Assembly (NCBI RefSeq): GCF_037203605.1
Contig: NZ_JBBDHC010000007.1
Coordinates: 1 to 64,000 of the forward strand
DNA length: 64,000 nt
Direction: 5' to 3'
From: Denitratimonas tolerans
GTDB lineage: Bacteria > Pseudomonadota > Gammaproteobacteria > Xanthomonadales > Xanthomonadaceae
Below are positions 30,778 to 40,602 of the stretch, piece after piece; the first letter of the stretch is position 1; each line of letters starts with the position of its first letter. A program made the position numbers and the translations under genes. Under the pieces are notes generated by a model. That model was not told the origin of the DNA, ran no database searches, and saw only the letters and a list, made by a program, of their open reading frames with translations.

Positions 30778-33700
30778 TCAGGGTGGCAACACCGGCGCGG
30801 TGAGGGTCAGGGAGCAGCCGGCCGACGCCGCGGTGCTGGCGCTGAGGGCGTTATTGCCGATCAGCTCGGCATTGGCGCTTGCAGTACCGGTAGGCGCGCG
30901 ATCCAGCAGCTCGCAGGTGGAGCTGCCGGTTTCCACCAGCTCAAGACACACTCCCAGGAGATCCCCGGTGCAGCCGCCGCTGGGTACGGCCACAGTGTTG
31001 CCGGCGATATCCGCGCGCAGGCTGTTGCAGGTGCCGACGCAGTTGGACTGCACGTGGACGCCGGCGAGCGGGTAGTCGGCCGGCTGGGCGTTGGTGGCGA
31101 CGTTGTTGTCCGTCACCGTGATGTCCATGCGGCCGGTGCCGTTTCGGTTCACCACGTCGATGCCGCGTCCGTTGCGGATTTCGCGCAGGGTGTTGCCGGT
31201 GACCAGGAGCTGCTTGGTGCCGCCGTCGTTGCCGACAAGACGCACGCCGTTGCCGATGGGTGAACCCGAGTTTGGAACGCTCGCATCGCCGATCTGGTTG
31301 TTGGCAATGCGGCCGCGCAGCGCGCCGGTGCTGGGAATGCCGTGGTTGGAGTTCAGCCCGTGGCTGCCACCGGAGACCGTGCTTGTGATGGTATTGCCGC
31401 TGGCGTTGAATCCGAGGCTGGCACCGTGCACCGCCGAGGCCTCGATCGCCAGGATGTTGTTGGCGAAGGTATTGCCGGTGATGGCGACCGATCCGAATAC
31501 CGTGCTGTTGTTGGCGGCGATCTGGACACCAATCGACTGGGCGCTGGTGAAGGTGTTGCCATCGATGACGATGCTGGTGAAGGTGGGGGCACCTGTCACG
31601 CCTTCGATCAGCACGTGGTGGTTTCCAGCCGTCATGAAGTGGTTGCCGGCCAGCGAGAGCGAACCCAGCGTGCCGCTGGTATTGCGTACATAGACGCTGT
31701 TGTGGGCGCTGTTGGTGAAGCTCGAGTTGGTGATCGCCACGGCGCCGCCGAGCTGCGTGAACCAGATGCCTTCGTCCGTTGCGGAGTTGCCGTTGTTGAG
31801 CAGGAGGCAATAGTCACAGTCGAAGCCGTTGACGGCGTCACCCAAAATACCGTGATCACCACTGCCGGCGATCTGCATGCGTGCAAGGCTCACGTTGCGG
31901 GTGCTGGTGAGCGAGATGCCTGCCGCGGTGGCGTTCTGGATGGTGCCACCGCTGTTGGCCGAGCCGTCCCCGGTCACCGAGAGCCCGCCCGCGCTGCCGG
32001 TGTTGTTCAGCACGATGCCACTGCCGGCACCGTTGGCGGAAATGCTCTGGAAGGTGAATCCGGCGGCTCCCAAGGTGGTGTTGGCGATGTTCAACGCCGT
32101 GCCGGTCGTACTGGTAATGCTGTTTCCAGTGCCTTGTACCACCACGGTACCGCCACCGCTGGCGTTGAATCCGGTGGCGGTGGTGGTGTCGATGTCGAGA
32201 CCGCCGTTGGTGAACTGGATCGTCGCGCCGGTGTTGTTGCTCAGGTCCAGTGCGACGCTGGTGCCGGTGTTGAAGACCTTGGTGGCACCGGAGAAGGTGA
32301 TCGTTCCACCGCTGCGGTTGCTGACCCGAAGGCCGGTGCAGCCGCTGCCGCACGCCAGGGTGCCGCCGTACGAAATATTCCCGCTGCCGCCGGAGATCTG
32401 GACCACTGGGACGCCGGAGCCGGTTCCCGAGAGGGCGCCGTTGCCCAGCGCCAGCGTGCCGCCAACGTCGGTGAGGCGAAGCCCCTCGCTGCTGCTGCCC
32501 GTGACGGTGGTGGCGGTGAAGCCGCCGCCCGCCACGCTGCCGGTATCCAGGTTTAGTGCACGACCGGTGCCGGTGAGCGTGACCTCGTCGACCGTGAGCG
32601 TTCCGAATCCGGTGCCGGCGATATCGGTGCCGCCGGATGCGCCGGTATCGCCGATCGTGAACCCGCGCAGATGGTTGCCGCTGCCCAGCGTGATGGCCGT
32701 GGCGTTGCTGGCGGTGAGGGTGGGCGCGGCACCGCCCAGCGCGGGGAAGGCCGAGCCGGCAACGGGCGTCACACCGCTGTGTGCGGCCAGCGTGCCGCTG
32801 GCACCCTGGCCGATCAGGCGTACGCCGTTCTTGAGCGTGATGCCGGCGGCATAGTTCGTCGCGCTGGAGGCCACATGGATCGTGTCGTTTGCCACGCTGG
32901 CGCTATTGGCGGCGGGAATGTTCTGGAACGGACGCGCCTGGGTGCCGTTGCCACCCGCGGCGGCGGCCGCGTCGGTGAACCACACCGCCGCAGCGTTCTG
33001 GATGACAAACGCCACGTTGGCCGTGTCGCCGCCGGTGACCGTGTAGCAGAAGGTTCGCGTCTCATTGCGGACGCCGGCAGGCGGCTCGTAGCTGAAGCCG
33101 CCGTTGGCGGCCAGCGTCAGGCGCCCGTTGGCGGCACCGGCATCGAGCTGGCCGCCGGCCGCGGTGCCGGTGCAGCCGCCAAAGCCGAAGCCGGTGATCT
33201 GGCCGGCACCGAGGACGTCGTTGGCGGTCAGGCTGAGGGCACCGGCGGCGGTGCTGACGGTGAGATGCGGCGTGACAGCGACGCTGTCGTCGTTGGCGAT
33301 CGCACCGAAGCTGAAGACGGCGGTCGCGTCGGCGGCCATCTGGACCGGAGGATCAATGCCGTCGACATCGCTGATGCCGGCCGCGCGTACGGTAAAGGCA
33401 CAGCTTTGCCCCGCGATGGCCGTGTCGAGCGGGTCCAGCGTCACGCTGTTCGCGGGGCTGGCGGTGGTGACGCCGAAAGCAACCGGGGTGCCGGATGGAC
33501 ACTCCAGATCGAAGCTGACGTTGGCCGCATTGGGCGTGGTGTCGAAGCTCACCGGCTCGCTGAAGCCGACGACGATGGAACCGGTCGGATTGACGTTGCT
33601 GGCGCCGTTGGCGGGCGCGATGGATATCACGCTGGGCGCGGCATCCACGGAGAAGCTCCAAGTGTGGTTTGCCGCCATCGTGTCGGGCGGGTCCTGGCTG

Positions 33701-36700
33701 TCGGCGTCGTGCACGGCCGCGGCGAGCACGGTGGCGGTGCAGGCCGCGCCCTCGGGCAGCGTGGAATCAGGTGTGAAGCTGACGCTGGTGATCGCGGTCG
33801 CCGGAAGCGCGGGCGTGGACGTGGTGGAAATGGCACCACCGCAGTCGAGCGTGAACGCGCCGGCATCCAGGTTCACCGATTCGCTGAAGCTGACGCTGAG
33901 GCTTGGGGTCGTGTTGACCACGGCACCATTCATCGGCGTCGTGGCGGTGACGCTCGGCGGTGCATCCGTGGTGAAGCTCCAGGCGTGACTGGCGGCCATC
34001 TCGTTCGGCGGATCGAAGGTATCCACGTCCTCGATGCCTGCAGCCAGCGCGGTGACGGTGCAGGACGTGCCGGCCGGCAGGGACGCGGAGGGCGTGAGCG
34101 TCACGGTGTCGGTGCCGCCGCCGGCCAGGCCGAAGGGTATGGAGTTGCTGTCGCACAGGAAGCTGAAGCTGGATGCGCCCACCGTCACCGGCTCGGAGAA
34201 CACCACGGACACCACCGTGTCGACGGGCAGATTCGATGCGCCGCCGGCCGGGGACGTGGAGAGCACGGTGGGTGCGGCGTCGACGTGGAAGCTTGTGATG
34301 TGGTCGGTCGCCATCGCGTCGGGCGGATCGATGGTGTCCACGTCGGTCACGCGCGTTGCCAGTACGGTGAGGGTGCAGACCTGGCCTTCGGGCAGCGTGC
34401 CGGTGTAGCCGGGCGAAAGGCTGGTGACATTGCTGCCGCTGTCCCCGCCGGTGATGAGGTTGGTGCCGCCGCAGCTGAGCGTGACGGCCCCCGCCGCCAC
34501 GTCCACGGCTTCGGAGAAGGTGATCGACAGCGAGGCATTGCTCGCCACGGTCGCACCGTTTGCCGGCGCGGTGGAAACCACGCTCGGGGCTTCGTCGATG
34601 AGCAGGGTTACGGTGTCCTCGTCGAACAGCGCGCCGCCGGCACCGGTGTTGCCCAGATCGCTGGTGTGCAGCGTGAGCGTATCGGTACCGGTGGCGCTGG
34701 TGGCGTAGAGCAGACCCTCCATCACCAGGTTGATCTGCGCCTGCTGGCCCACCACGGTGACCGCGCTGCTGTTGTTGCCGGTGATCACCAGGTTGGGATG
34801 AGGTACGGCGGTCAGGGTCAGGGTGCCGTGCAGCACCGTCAGGTCGACCTGCACATCGCCGGGATCGGCATCGATATCCGACACGCTCAGCGCGTTGCCG
34901 TTGGCGGCGCTGAACTCGAGCACGCCGGTGATGACCTGCTGGGTGCCAGGTACGGTGTTGACCGGGGCGTCGTTGACGGCGGCGAGCGTGATCGCGACCG
35001 TATCGCTGGTGCTCTGCGAGCCGCCGGCGCCCGTGTTGCCGTTGTCGCTGCTGCTCAGGCTCAGGACGTCCGACCCGTTGTAGTCCGCATCCGGGCCGTA
35101 TCCCAGGCTGGCCAGGCTGGCGTTCACGTCGGCCAGCGTGCCGCTGATCACCAGTGCGGCCGTTCCGCTGCCGGTGACAGTCGCCGCACCCGAGGCGCTG
35201 GCGGTGAGCGTTCCGTGCGTCACGCCCAGCGCGACATCCAGCGCGCCGGTGCCGATATCGACATCCGATACGCTGATCGCATCGGTGCCGCTGAAGGCCA
35301 GTACGCCATCCTCGTCCATGATCAACGCGCCGGGTACGGTGTTGACCGGGGCGTCGTTGACGGCGTCGACCGTGACGGTGAAGGTTTGCGCAGTGCTGGT
35401 GTCCGCGCCGCCGTTCGCGGTGCCGCCGTCGTCCACCAGCTGCAGCGTGAGGCTGGCGATACCGCTGGCGTCGGGCGCACTGGTATAGCTCAGTACGCCG
35501 GCCGGCGAGACGCTGGGTGCGACGGTAAACAGGGTCGGGTTGCTGTTGGCGGTGATCTGGAAGGCCAGGGCCTGACCGGATTCATCCGCCGGGCCGGCGG
35601 TGATCGCGGTGGCCCATCCCGCCACGGTCTGCGCGCCGGCGTCTTCGCTGACGACCTGGTTGGCACCGGCGGTGAAGCCGGGTGCGTCGTTTACCGGTGT
35701 CACGCTGATCGTGAAGGTTTGCGGCGCGCTGGTATCCACGCCGCCGTTCGCGGTGCCGCCGTCATCGACCAACTGCAGGGTGACGGTGGCCGTGCCGTTG
35801 GCATTGGCGGCGGGCGTGTAGCCAAGGTCGCCGCCCGAAGTGACCGCGGGGGCGGAACTGAACAGGGCGGGGTTGCTGTTGGCCGTGACCTGGAAGCTCA
35901 GTGTCTGGCCGGATTCGTCCGCCGGGCCGGCGCTGATCGCGGTGGCCCAGCCTGCGACGGTCTGCGCGCCTGCGTCTTCGAGCACGACCTGATCCGGGCC
36001 CGCGGTAAAGCTCGGTGGATCGTTCACGGCGTTCACGCTGATGGTGAAGCTCTGCGGCGCGCCGGTGTCCGCGCCGCCGTTCGCGGTGCCGCCGTCATCG
36101 GCCAGCTGGAGGGTGACGGTGGCCGTGCCGCTGATGTCGTCGGCCGGGGTGTAGCTGAGCCGCCCGTCCGGATCCACGGCGGGGCCTGCGCTGAACAGGG
36201 CGGGGTTGCTGTTGGCGGTGATCTGGAAGCTCAGGGCCTGGCCGGATTCATCCGCCGGTCCCGCGCTGATCGCGGTGGCCCATCCGGTCATGGACTGCGC
36301 GCCGGCGTCCTCGTTGACGCTCTGGTCCGGGCCCGCGATAAAGCTCGGCGCGTCGTTCACTGCCGTGATCTGGATCTGGAAGGACACCGTTGCACTTTGG
36401 TCCACGCCGCCGTTCGCGGTGCCGCCGTCGTCGCGCAGCCGTACCGTGAGGTTGGCCACGCCGTTGGCGTCCGGTGCCGGGGTGAAGCTCAGGCGCCCGT
36501 TGCTGCCGTCCACGGCCAGCGAGGGTGCCGTGGCAAACAGTGCAGGAGCGTCGTTCGCCAGGATGTCGAAGGTCAGAGTCTGGGTTCCGTCATCGCCGTC
36601 CGACAGGGCGCTGGCCCAGAGCGCGTCGTAGGCACCTGAATCCTCGTTCACGGTGACATCACCCCCCGCGGTGAAACCGGGCGCATCGTTCACATCGACA

Positions 36701-38103
36701 ACAGAAATCGTCATGGAGGCGGTTGTCGACAAGGGCGGGCTGCCGGCATCGCTGACGCGCACGTCCAGGCTGTAGGGCGACGCCGAGAGCGACAGGGCAG
36801 CGGCGTCCACCAGGGTGAGGAGGCCGCTGTTCGCGTCCACCCCGAAGATTGCCTGACCGCTGCCACCGGTGATGGCATGGCTCAGCTGCCCGTTCGCGCC
36901 CGCGTCCGGATCGCTGGCCACCACCGTGCCGATCGCGGTGCCGTTGGCGGCGTGCTCCAGTACGGTGAACGCCTGGGGAGCCAGCAGCGGCAGTTCGTTC
37001 GCGTCTTCAACATCCACCGACGCCGTGACCGGAAGCGTCCACCCGGTCACGCCGGTCAGCGTGGCCGAGAAATCCAGCTGGAACTGCGAATGGGTCTCGA
37101 AGTCCAGCAGCGTGGCGTTGGCGACCGATAGCGCGGTGCTGAGGGGATCGAACGCAAACGCGGCAGCGGGTGCCTGGCCGGTCAGGTTCAGCGCAAGGAT
37201 CGACGACAGGCCGGTCGAGGCGGGTCGCACCGTGCCCGCTACGGTGCCGTTCGGGCTGTTTTCCTGGATCGTGAACCGCGTATCGATCAAGGGTGGAATC
37301 AGCGTCGACAGGCGGGTTTCCTCGACGTCGATGCGGAAAAACACGGTGCCGCTCTGCTGCTCGGCGAAAGCCTGGCGTATGTCGATGGGCGGCTCGTCCT
37401 GGGTGGCGTCGCCCTGTGGATCGGTCAGCACCGGTGCGCCGGTCCAATCGTCGATATTTCCGTCCAGTACGTGCAGCATCGCGGCCCACGCCAGCCCGCT
37501 GAGTCCCAGCGCCCAGCCCACCACGAGAATGGAAAGGAACTGTGGGCGGCGGCGGACCACCCAGATCGTGCCGACGGCCAGGGCGAGCGCCAGTGTCGCC
37601 AGCGCGAGCAGCGAGGTGGCAGGAATGAAGGTCGGATTCAGGGGGATGAATCCCAGTTGCGGCACGAGCACCGCGTCGGTCAGGTCCGCTCCCCCCAGCA
37701 GCGCACCTTCGCTGCCGAAGGTCAGGCGCCAGTCCACTCGCGTCGTGGGCGCGCCAAACAACCGGAGCGGTGCGCCCAGCTCGATCACGTCGAATCCCGG
37801 GCTGCCTTGATCAAAGCCCACCGGATAGGGATAGCTGCCCGGCACGGCGGACGCCGCTCCGATGACACCCGATTGGCAGTGCGCCAGATGCTGCCCCACG
37901 ACCTCGGGCGGGTCCACTGCGACTTCCGCGGTCAGGACCGCCTCGATACCGGGCACCGCCCCGGCCGCACCGGTGATCGTGCAGCCGGTCGCCGGGTTGT
38001 TGTCCAGGTCCACGTAGACCGAGTACGCATGCGTCTGGGCAAACGCCGGGGTCATAAAGGCCGCCAGCCATGCCAGCAGCGCCACTGTCCGGATCGATTT
38101 CAT
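30778..38103 (-). CDS. Giant exported repeat protein: cadherin-like, Ig-like and beta-helix
   Basis: The 2441-residue protein has a signal peptide (1 to about 22). A small domain (YVDLDNNPATGC) follows, and then an IPTL-CTERM-like segment at 160-186 (IPATSLLALATLALALA and RRR) directly followed by a second hydrophobic, signal-like helix (189-208, ending LAWAAM). The rest contains a cadherin-like repeat (about 372-475), four tandem-95-like units of about 105-110 residues (476-920, each ending in a VNDAPS-like motif), two longer units (921-1167), four SbsA-type Ig-like repeats (about 1168-1605) and a glycine/asparagine-rich right-handed beta-helix (about 1717-2410). It is probably a surface adhesin or matrix protein. 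AGGGGA precedes the ATG. Confidence 0.85.
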   Translation of the reverse strand: MKSIRTVALLAWLAAFMTPAFAQTHAYSVYVDLDNNPATGCTITGAAGAVPGIEAVLTAEVAVDPPEVVGQHLAHCQSGVIGAASAVPGSYPYPVGFDQGSPGFDVIELGAPLRLFGAPTTRVDWRLTFGSEGALLGGADLTDAVLVPQLGFIPLNPTFIPATSLLALATLALALAVGTIWVVRRRPQFLSILVVGWALGLSGLAWAAMLHVLDGNIDDWTGAPVLTDPQGDATQDEPPIDIRQAFAEQQSGTVFFRIDVEETRLSTLIPPLIDTRFTIQENSPNGTVAGTVRPASTGLSSILALNLTGQAPAAAFAFDPLSTALSVANATLLDFETHSQFQLDFSATLTGVTGWTLPVTASVDVEDANELPLLAPQAFTVLEHAANGTAIGTVVASDPDAGANGQLSHAITGGSGQAIFGVDANSGLLTLVDAAALSLSASPYSLDVRVSDAGSPPLSTTASMTISVVDVNDAPGFTAGGDVTVNEDSGAYDALWASALSDGDDGTQTLTFDILANDAPALFATAPSLAVDGSNGRLSFTPAPDANGVANLTVRLRDDGGTANGGVDQSATVSFQIQITAVNDAPSFIAGPDQSVNEDAGAQSMTGWATAISAGPADESGQALSFQITANSNPALFSAGPAVDPDGRLSYTPADDISGTATVTLQLADDGGTANGGADTGAPQSFTISVNAVNDPPSFTAGPDQVVLEDAGAQTVAGWATAISAGPADESGQTLSFQVTANSNPALFSSAPAVTSGGDLGYTPAANANGTATVTLQLVDDGGTANGGVDTSAPQTFTISVTPVNDAPGFTAGANQVVSEDAGAQTVAGWATAITAGPADESGQALAFQITANSNPTLFTVAPSVSPAGVLSYTSAPDASGIASLTLQLVDDGGTANGGADTSTAQTFTVTVDAVNDAPVNTVPGALIMDEDGVLAFSGTDAISVSDVDIGTGALDVALGVTHGTLTASASGAATVTGSGTAALVISGTLADVNASLASLGYGPDADYNGSDVLSLSSSDNGNTGAGGSQSTSDTVAITLAAVNDAPVNTVPGTQQVITGVLEFSAANGNALSVSDIDADPGDVQVDLTVLHGTLTLTAVPHPNLVITGNNSSAVTVVGQQAQINLVMEGLLYATSATGTDTLTLHTSDLGNTGAGGALFDEDTVTLLIDEAPSVVSTAPANGATVASNASLSITFSEAVDVAAGAVTLSCGGTNLITGGDSGSNVTSLSPGYTGTLPEGQVCTLTVLATRVTDVDTIDPPDAMATDHITSFHVDAAPTVLSTSPAGGASNLPVDTVVSVVFSEPVTVGASSFSFLCDSNSIPFGLAGGGTDTVTLTPSASLPAGTSCTVTALAAGIEDVDTFDPPNEMAASHAWSFTTDAPPSVTATTPMNGAVVNTTPSLSVSFSESVNLDAGAFTLDCGGAISTTSTPALPATAITSVSFTPDSTLPEGAACTATVLAAAVHDADSQDPPDTMAANHTWSFSVDAAPSVISIAPANGASNVNPTGSIVVGFSEPVSFDTTPNAANVSFDLECPSGTPVAFGVTTASPANSVTLDPLDTAIAGQSCAFTVRAAGISDVDGIDPPVQMAADATAVFSFGAIANDDSVAVTPHLTVSTAAGALSLTANDVLGAGQITGFGFGGCTGTAAGGQLDAGAANGRLTLAANGGFSYEPPAGVRNETRTFCYTVTGGDTANVAFVIQNAAAVWFTDAAAAAGGNGTQARPFQNIPAANSASVANDTIHVASSATNYAAGITLKNGVRLIGQGASGTLAAHSGVTPVAGSAFPALGGAAPTLTASNATAITLGSGNHLRGFTIGDTGASGGTDIAGTGFGTLTVDEVTLTGTGRALNLDTGSVAGGGFTATTVTGSSSEGLRLTDVGGTLALGNGALSGTGSGVPVVQISGGSGNISYGGTLACGSGCTGLRVSNRSGGTITFSGATKVFNTGTSVALDLSNNTGATIQFTNGGLDIDTTTATGFNASGGGTVVVQGTGNSITSTTGTALNIANTTLGAAGFTFQSISANGAGSGIVLNNTGSAGGLSVTGDGSANSGGTIQNATAAGISLTSTRNVSLARMQIAGSGDHGILGDAVNGFDCDYCLLLNNGNSATDEGIWFTQLGGAVAITNSSFTNSAHNSVYVRNTSGTLGSLSLAGNHFMTAGNHHVLIEGVTGAPTFTSIVIDGNTFTSAQSIGVQIAANNSTVFGSVAITGNTFANNILAIEASAVHGASLGFNASGNTITSTVSGGSHGLNSNHGIPSTGALRGRIANNQIGDASVPNSGSPIGNGVRLVGNDGGTKQLLVTGNTLREIRNGRGIDVVNRNGTGRMDITVTDNNVATNAQPADYPLAGVHVQSNCVGTCNSLRADIAGNTVAVPSGGCTGDLLGVCLELVETGSSTCELLDRAPTGTASANAELIGNNALSASTAASAGCSLTLTAPVLPP

Positions 38104-38451
38104 GAAATCCCCTGTGCCGAACGCGGAGCCGCGTCATCCCGGCGGTGTGAGCAAATGAGAATATTCTTGTTTGAGGCGCGTCGTCCAGCAATGGTCACCT
38201 TCGCGCACCGGCCCAGCTCCCCCGTTCCGCGGATGCCACCGGCGGCTGTTGTCGTGCGTCAGTCCTCCGAGGACGCGTGCCCCGGGTCCCGCGCGACGAT
38301 GTCATGCTCGAAGCGGCGACATCGTCGTGTCGACCGGGGTATCGAAACAAGAGGGTGGCTTCATCGGTCCTCACGCCGCCCTGTCGGCCGGCGCGATCCT
38401 TGCCTCAAGGCGGGCTGACGGTTCCGCCCAGTGCGCGAGCCGTCTGGCGCT
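38104..38451. promoter_or_regulatory. Upstream region of the surface-protein operon
   Basis: These 348 bases lack a recognised gene. The part just upstream of the giant gene (38150-38175) is AT-rich (AGAATATTCTTGTTTGAGG on the plus strand) and is the likely promoter region, though I see no well-spaced pair of boxes. A perfect inverted repeat lies at 38294-38327. Upstream of this is the end of the aminopeptidase gene. Confidence 0.45.
38294..38327. promoter_or_regulatory. Perfect ten-base inverted repeat upstream of the giant gene
   Basis: CGACGATGTC (38294-38303) is repeated in reverse as GACATCGTCG (38318-38327) with a 14-base spacer, giving a centre-to-centre distance of 24 bases. It lies about 200 bases upstream of the giant surface-protein start. 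It could be an operator or a terminator for the opposite side. Confidence 0.35.
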
Positions 38452-39834
38452 TCATCCATAGCGCGCCTTGAGCATCGCCCAGGCCGAGCGCAGCGCCATG
38501 GCCTCGCCGCCGCGCGGGCGGCCGGGGCGGTCGGTGTCGTTCCAGGCGTAGACATCGAGGTGCGCCCAGCGCTGGCCGTCGGGGATGAACTTTTCCAGGT
38601 ACAGCGCCGCGGTCACCGCGCCGGCCATGCGCGAGCCGGCGTTGGCGATGTCGGCGACGTGGCTCTTGAGGTAGCGCAGGTAGGGCCGCCACAGCGGCAT
38701 CCGCCAGACCGGATCGTGCTGCGCATCACCCGCCTCGATCCACTGCGCGGCGACGCCGTCATCGTTGGAAAACAGCACCGGGAGATCCGGGCCGAGCGCG
38801 ATGCGGGCAGCGCCGGTAAGGGTGGCGAAATCGAGGATGAGGTCGGGCGCGGATTCCGCGGCGAGGGCCAGCGCATCGCACAGGATCATGCGGCCTTCCG
38901 CATCGGTATTGTCGATCTCGACGCTGATGCCCTTGCGCGTGGCGACCACTTCGCCGGGGCGGTAGGCCTCCGGGCCTACCGCGTTTTCCACCGCCGGCAC
39001 CAGCAGTGTGAGCCGCACCGGAAGCTGGCGATCCATGATCAGGCCGGCCAGCGCGATGGCGTGCGCGCCGCCGCCCATGTCCTTCTTCATGTTGCGCATG
39101 CCGTCGGAAGGCTTGAGATCGAGGCCGCCGGTGTCGAAGCACACGCCCTTGCCGACGATGGCAAGCGCCGGATGCTCGCGGTCGCCCCAGGTCAGCTCGA
39201 TCAGGCGCGGGGCGCGGTGGCTGGCGCGGCCCACGGCGTGGATGGCGGGAAAGTTTTCCCGCAGGAGGTCGTCACCTGCGACCACGCGCAGCGCGGCGCT
39301 GTGGCGTTCGCCCAGTGCGCGCACCTCGCCCTCCAGCTCCAGGGGGCCCATGTCCTGGGTGGGCGTGTTCACCAGGTCGCGCACGCGGGCGCTGGCTTCC
39401 AGCAGCGCCGCCGCTTCGGCCAGCGGCGCGGCGTGTGCGAGCACCAGAACGGCCGGTGCGCGCGGCGGCTTCAGGTAGCGCGAATAGCGGTAGGCACCGA
39501 GGCCCCACCCGAGCAGCGCATCGGCCGGCGCGATGGGTTCGCCCAGCGTGGGATGGAGGCGATAGCGCCCTTCGGGCAGCGCGTGGGGCAGCGCCGAAAG
39601 CGCGCGCGGGTCGCGCGCGTCCTCGATGCCGACGAGTACCAGCGCGATGCGGCCCGCGTCGCCCGGCAGCAGTAGCCAGGTATCGGGTTTGGCGGCAAAG
39701 CCGTTGGCTTTGGCCCAGGCGCGCGCGTCCGGATCGAGCGCGGCGAGGGTTTCGTCCAGCGTGGCCTTGCGCACGGCGATGACCGGGGTCGCGGCCGAGG
39801 GATCGGCCAGTTCGATGCAGGCGGGAAGCTTCAT
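38452..39834 (-). CDS. M17 leucyl aminopeptidase family protein
   Basis: The 460-residue cytosolic metallopeptidase has the M17 metal-binding segments KGVCFDTGGLDLKPSDGM and the signature NTDAEGRMILCDAL, with MKKDMGGGAH between. The N-terminal domain is shorter than in PepA. The overall pattern fits the PepB/cytosol aminopeptidase branch found beside a HAD hydrolase in relatives. It lies 12 bases after the HAD gene on the same strand and is probably co-transcribed. Confidence 0.92.
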   Translation of the reverse strand: MKLPACIELADPSAATPVIAVRKATLDETLAALDPDARAWAKANGFAAKPDTWLLLPGDAGRIALVLVGIEDARDPRALSALPHALPEGRYRLHPTLGEPIAPADALLGWGLGAYRYSRYLKPPRAPAVLVLAHAAPLAEAAALLEASARVRDLVNTPTQDMGPLELEGEVRALGERHSAALRVVAGDDLLRENFPAIHAVGRASHRAPRLIELTWGDREHPALAIVGKGVCFDTGGLDLKPSDGMRNMKKDMGGGAHAIALAGLIMDRQLPVRLTLLVPAVENAVGPEAYRPGEVVATRKGISVEIDNTDAEGRMILCDALALAAESAPDLILDFATLTGAARIALGPDLPVLFSNDDGVAAQWIEAGDAQHDPVWRMPLWRPYLRYLKSHVADIANAGSRMAGAVTAALYLEKFIPDGQRWAHLDVYAWNDTDRPGRPRGGEAMALRSAWAMLKARYG

Positions 39835-39846
39835 GCGGTTTCTCGG

Positions 39847-40542
39847 TCAGGGGGCGAGCTCGTGCTCCAGCCGCAGCGCCAGTTCGTCGAGGTCGCGGGC
39901 GATGAAGTCGGGATCGACGGGGTGGGACGGCCAGGCCAGCGCCTCGCGGTTGATCCAGGCGCTGCGCAATCCGGCGCGGTGCGCGCCGAGCACGTCCAGC
40001 TCGGGATCGTCGCCCACGTGCAGCACCTGGCCGGGCGCGAGGCCCAGGCGCTCGCAGGCGCTCAGGAAGATGCTGACGTCGGGCTTGGCCACGCCGTGGT
40101 CGCGCGCGCCGATCTGGAACACGAAGTGCTGCCGGATGCCGATGCGCGCGAGGTCCGCGGTGCCGTTGGTCAGCGCGGCGATCGGGACGCGCGCCGCCAG
40201 CCGCTCCAGCGCGGCCAGCACGCCGGGATACAGATCCACCGTATTGCGCTGCTCGGTGAACAGCTCCAGGGCGGGTTCGGCGAGCGCCACGTCGTCGCCG
40301 CTGGACTGGAGGGCCGATTCCAGGGTGAGCCGGCGCTGGGCGATGAAGTCGTGGCTGATCGCGGGCCGTTCGACCACCAGCGTTTCGCGCAGCGCGCGCA
40401 TTGCCGCCACCGGGAAACGCTCCGCGGTGCGCGGCGCGCGCTCCACGAGCCAGTCGTGCAGCGCGCGCTCGGCCCGGGCGATCGTCGGCCAGATCGGCCA
40501 GAGCGTGTCGTCGAGGTCGAGGGTGATGGCGCGGATGGTCAC
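39847..40542 (-). CDS. HAD-superfamily hydrolase (YigB-like)
   Basis: The 231-residue phosphatase has motif I TLDLDDTLW (residues 7-15), motif II ALTNGT, motif III lysine in GVAKPD and motif IV HVGDDPELD. A helical cap follows motif I, as in class C1 HADs. It starts with GTG. The YigB branch acts on FMN or similar small phosphates, but the substrate here is only inferred. It forms a pair with the M17 aminopeptidase. Confidence 0.88.
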   Translation of the reverse strand: MTIRAITLDLDDTLWPIWPTIARAERALHDWLVERAPRTAERFPVAAMRALRETLVVERPAISHDFIAQRRLTLESALQSSGDDVALAEPALELFTEQRNTVDLYPGVLAALERLAARVPIAALTNGTADLARIGIRQHFVFQIGARDHGVAKPDVSIFLSACERLGLAPGQVLHVGDDPELDVLGAHRAGLRSAWINREALAWPSHPVDPDFIARDLDELALRLEHELAP

Positions 40543-40602
40543 GAGGCGGGTTCGCGGGGCGAAGCGGAATGATAGTACCTGCGGTGCGCAGGCCCGAGGC
40601 GA

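Noticed and set aside
32671..36639. Open frame of 1322 codons on the plus strand opposite the giant surface-protein gene
   Set aside because: It is the antisense shadow of a repeat-rich, high-GC gene. Its translation has no known domain and is rich in Arg, Gly and Ala.
34900..36680. CRISPR-like or satellite array suggested by repeated sequence
   Set aside because: The repeats are about 105-110 codons long, coding and divergent, and belong to the tandem-95-like domains of the giant protein.
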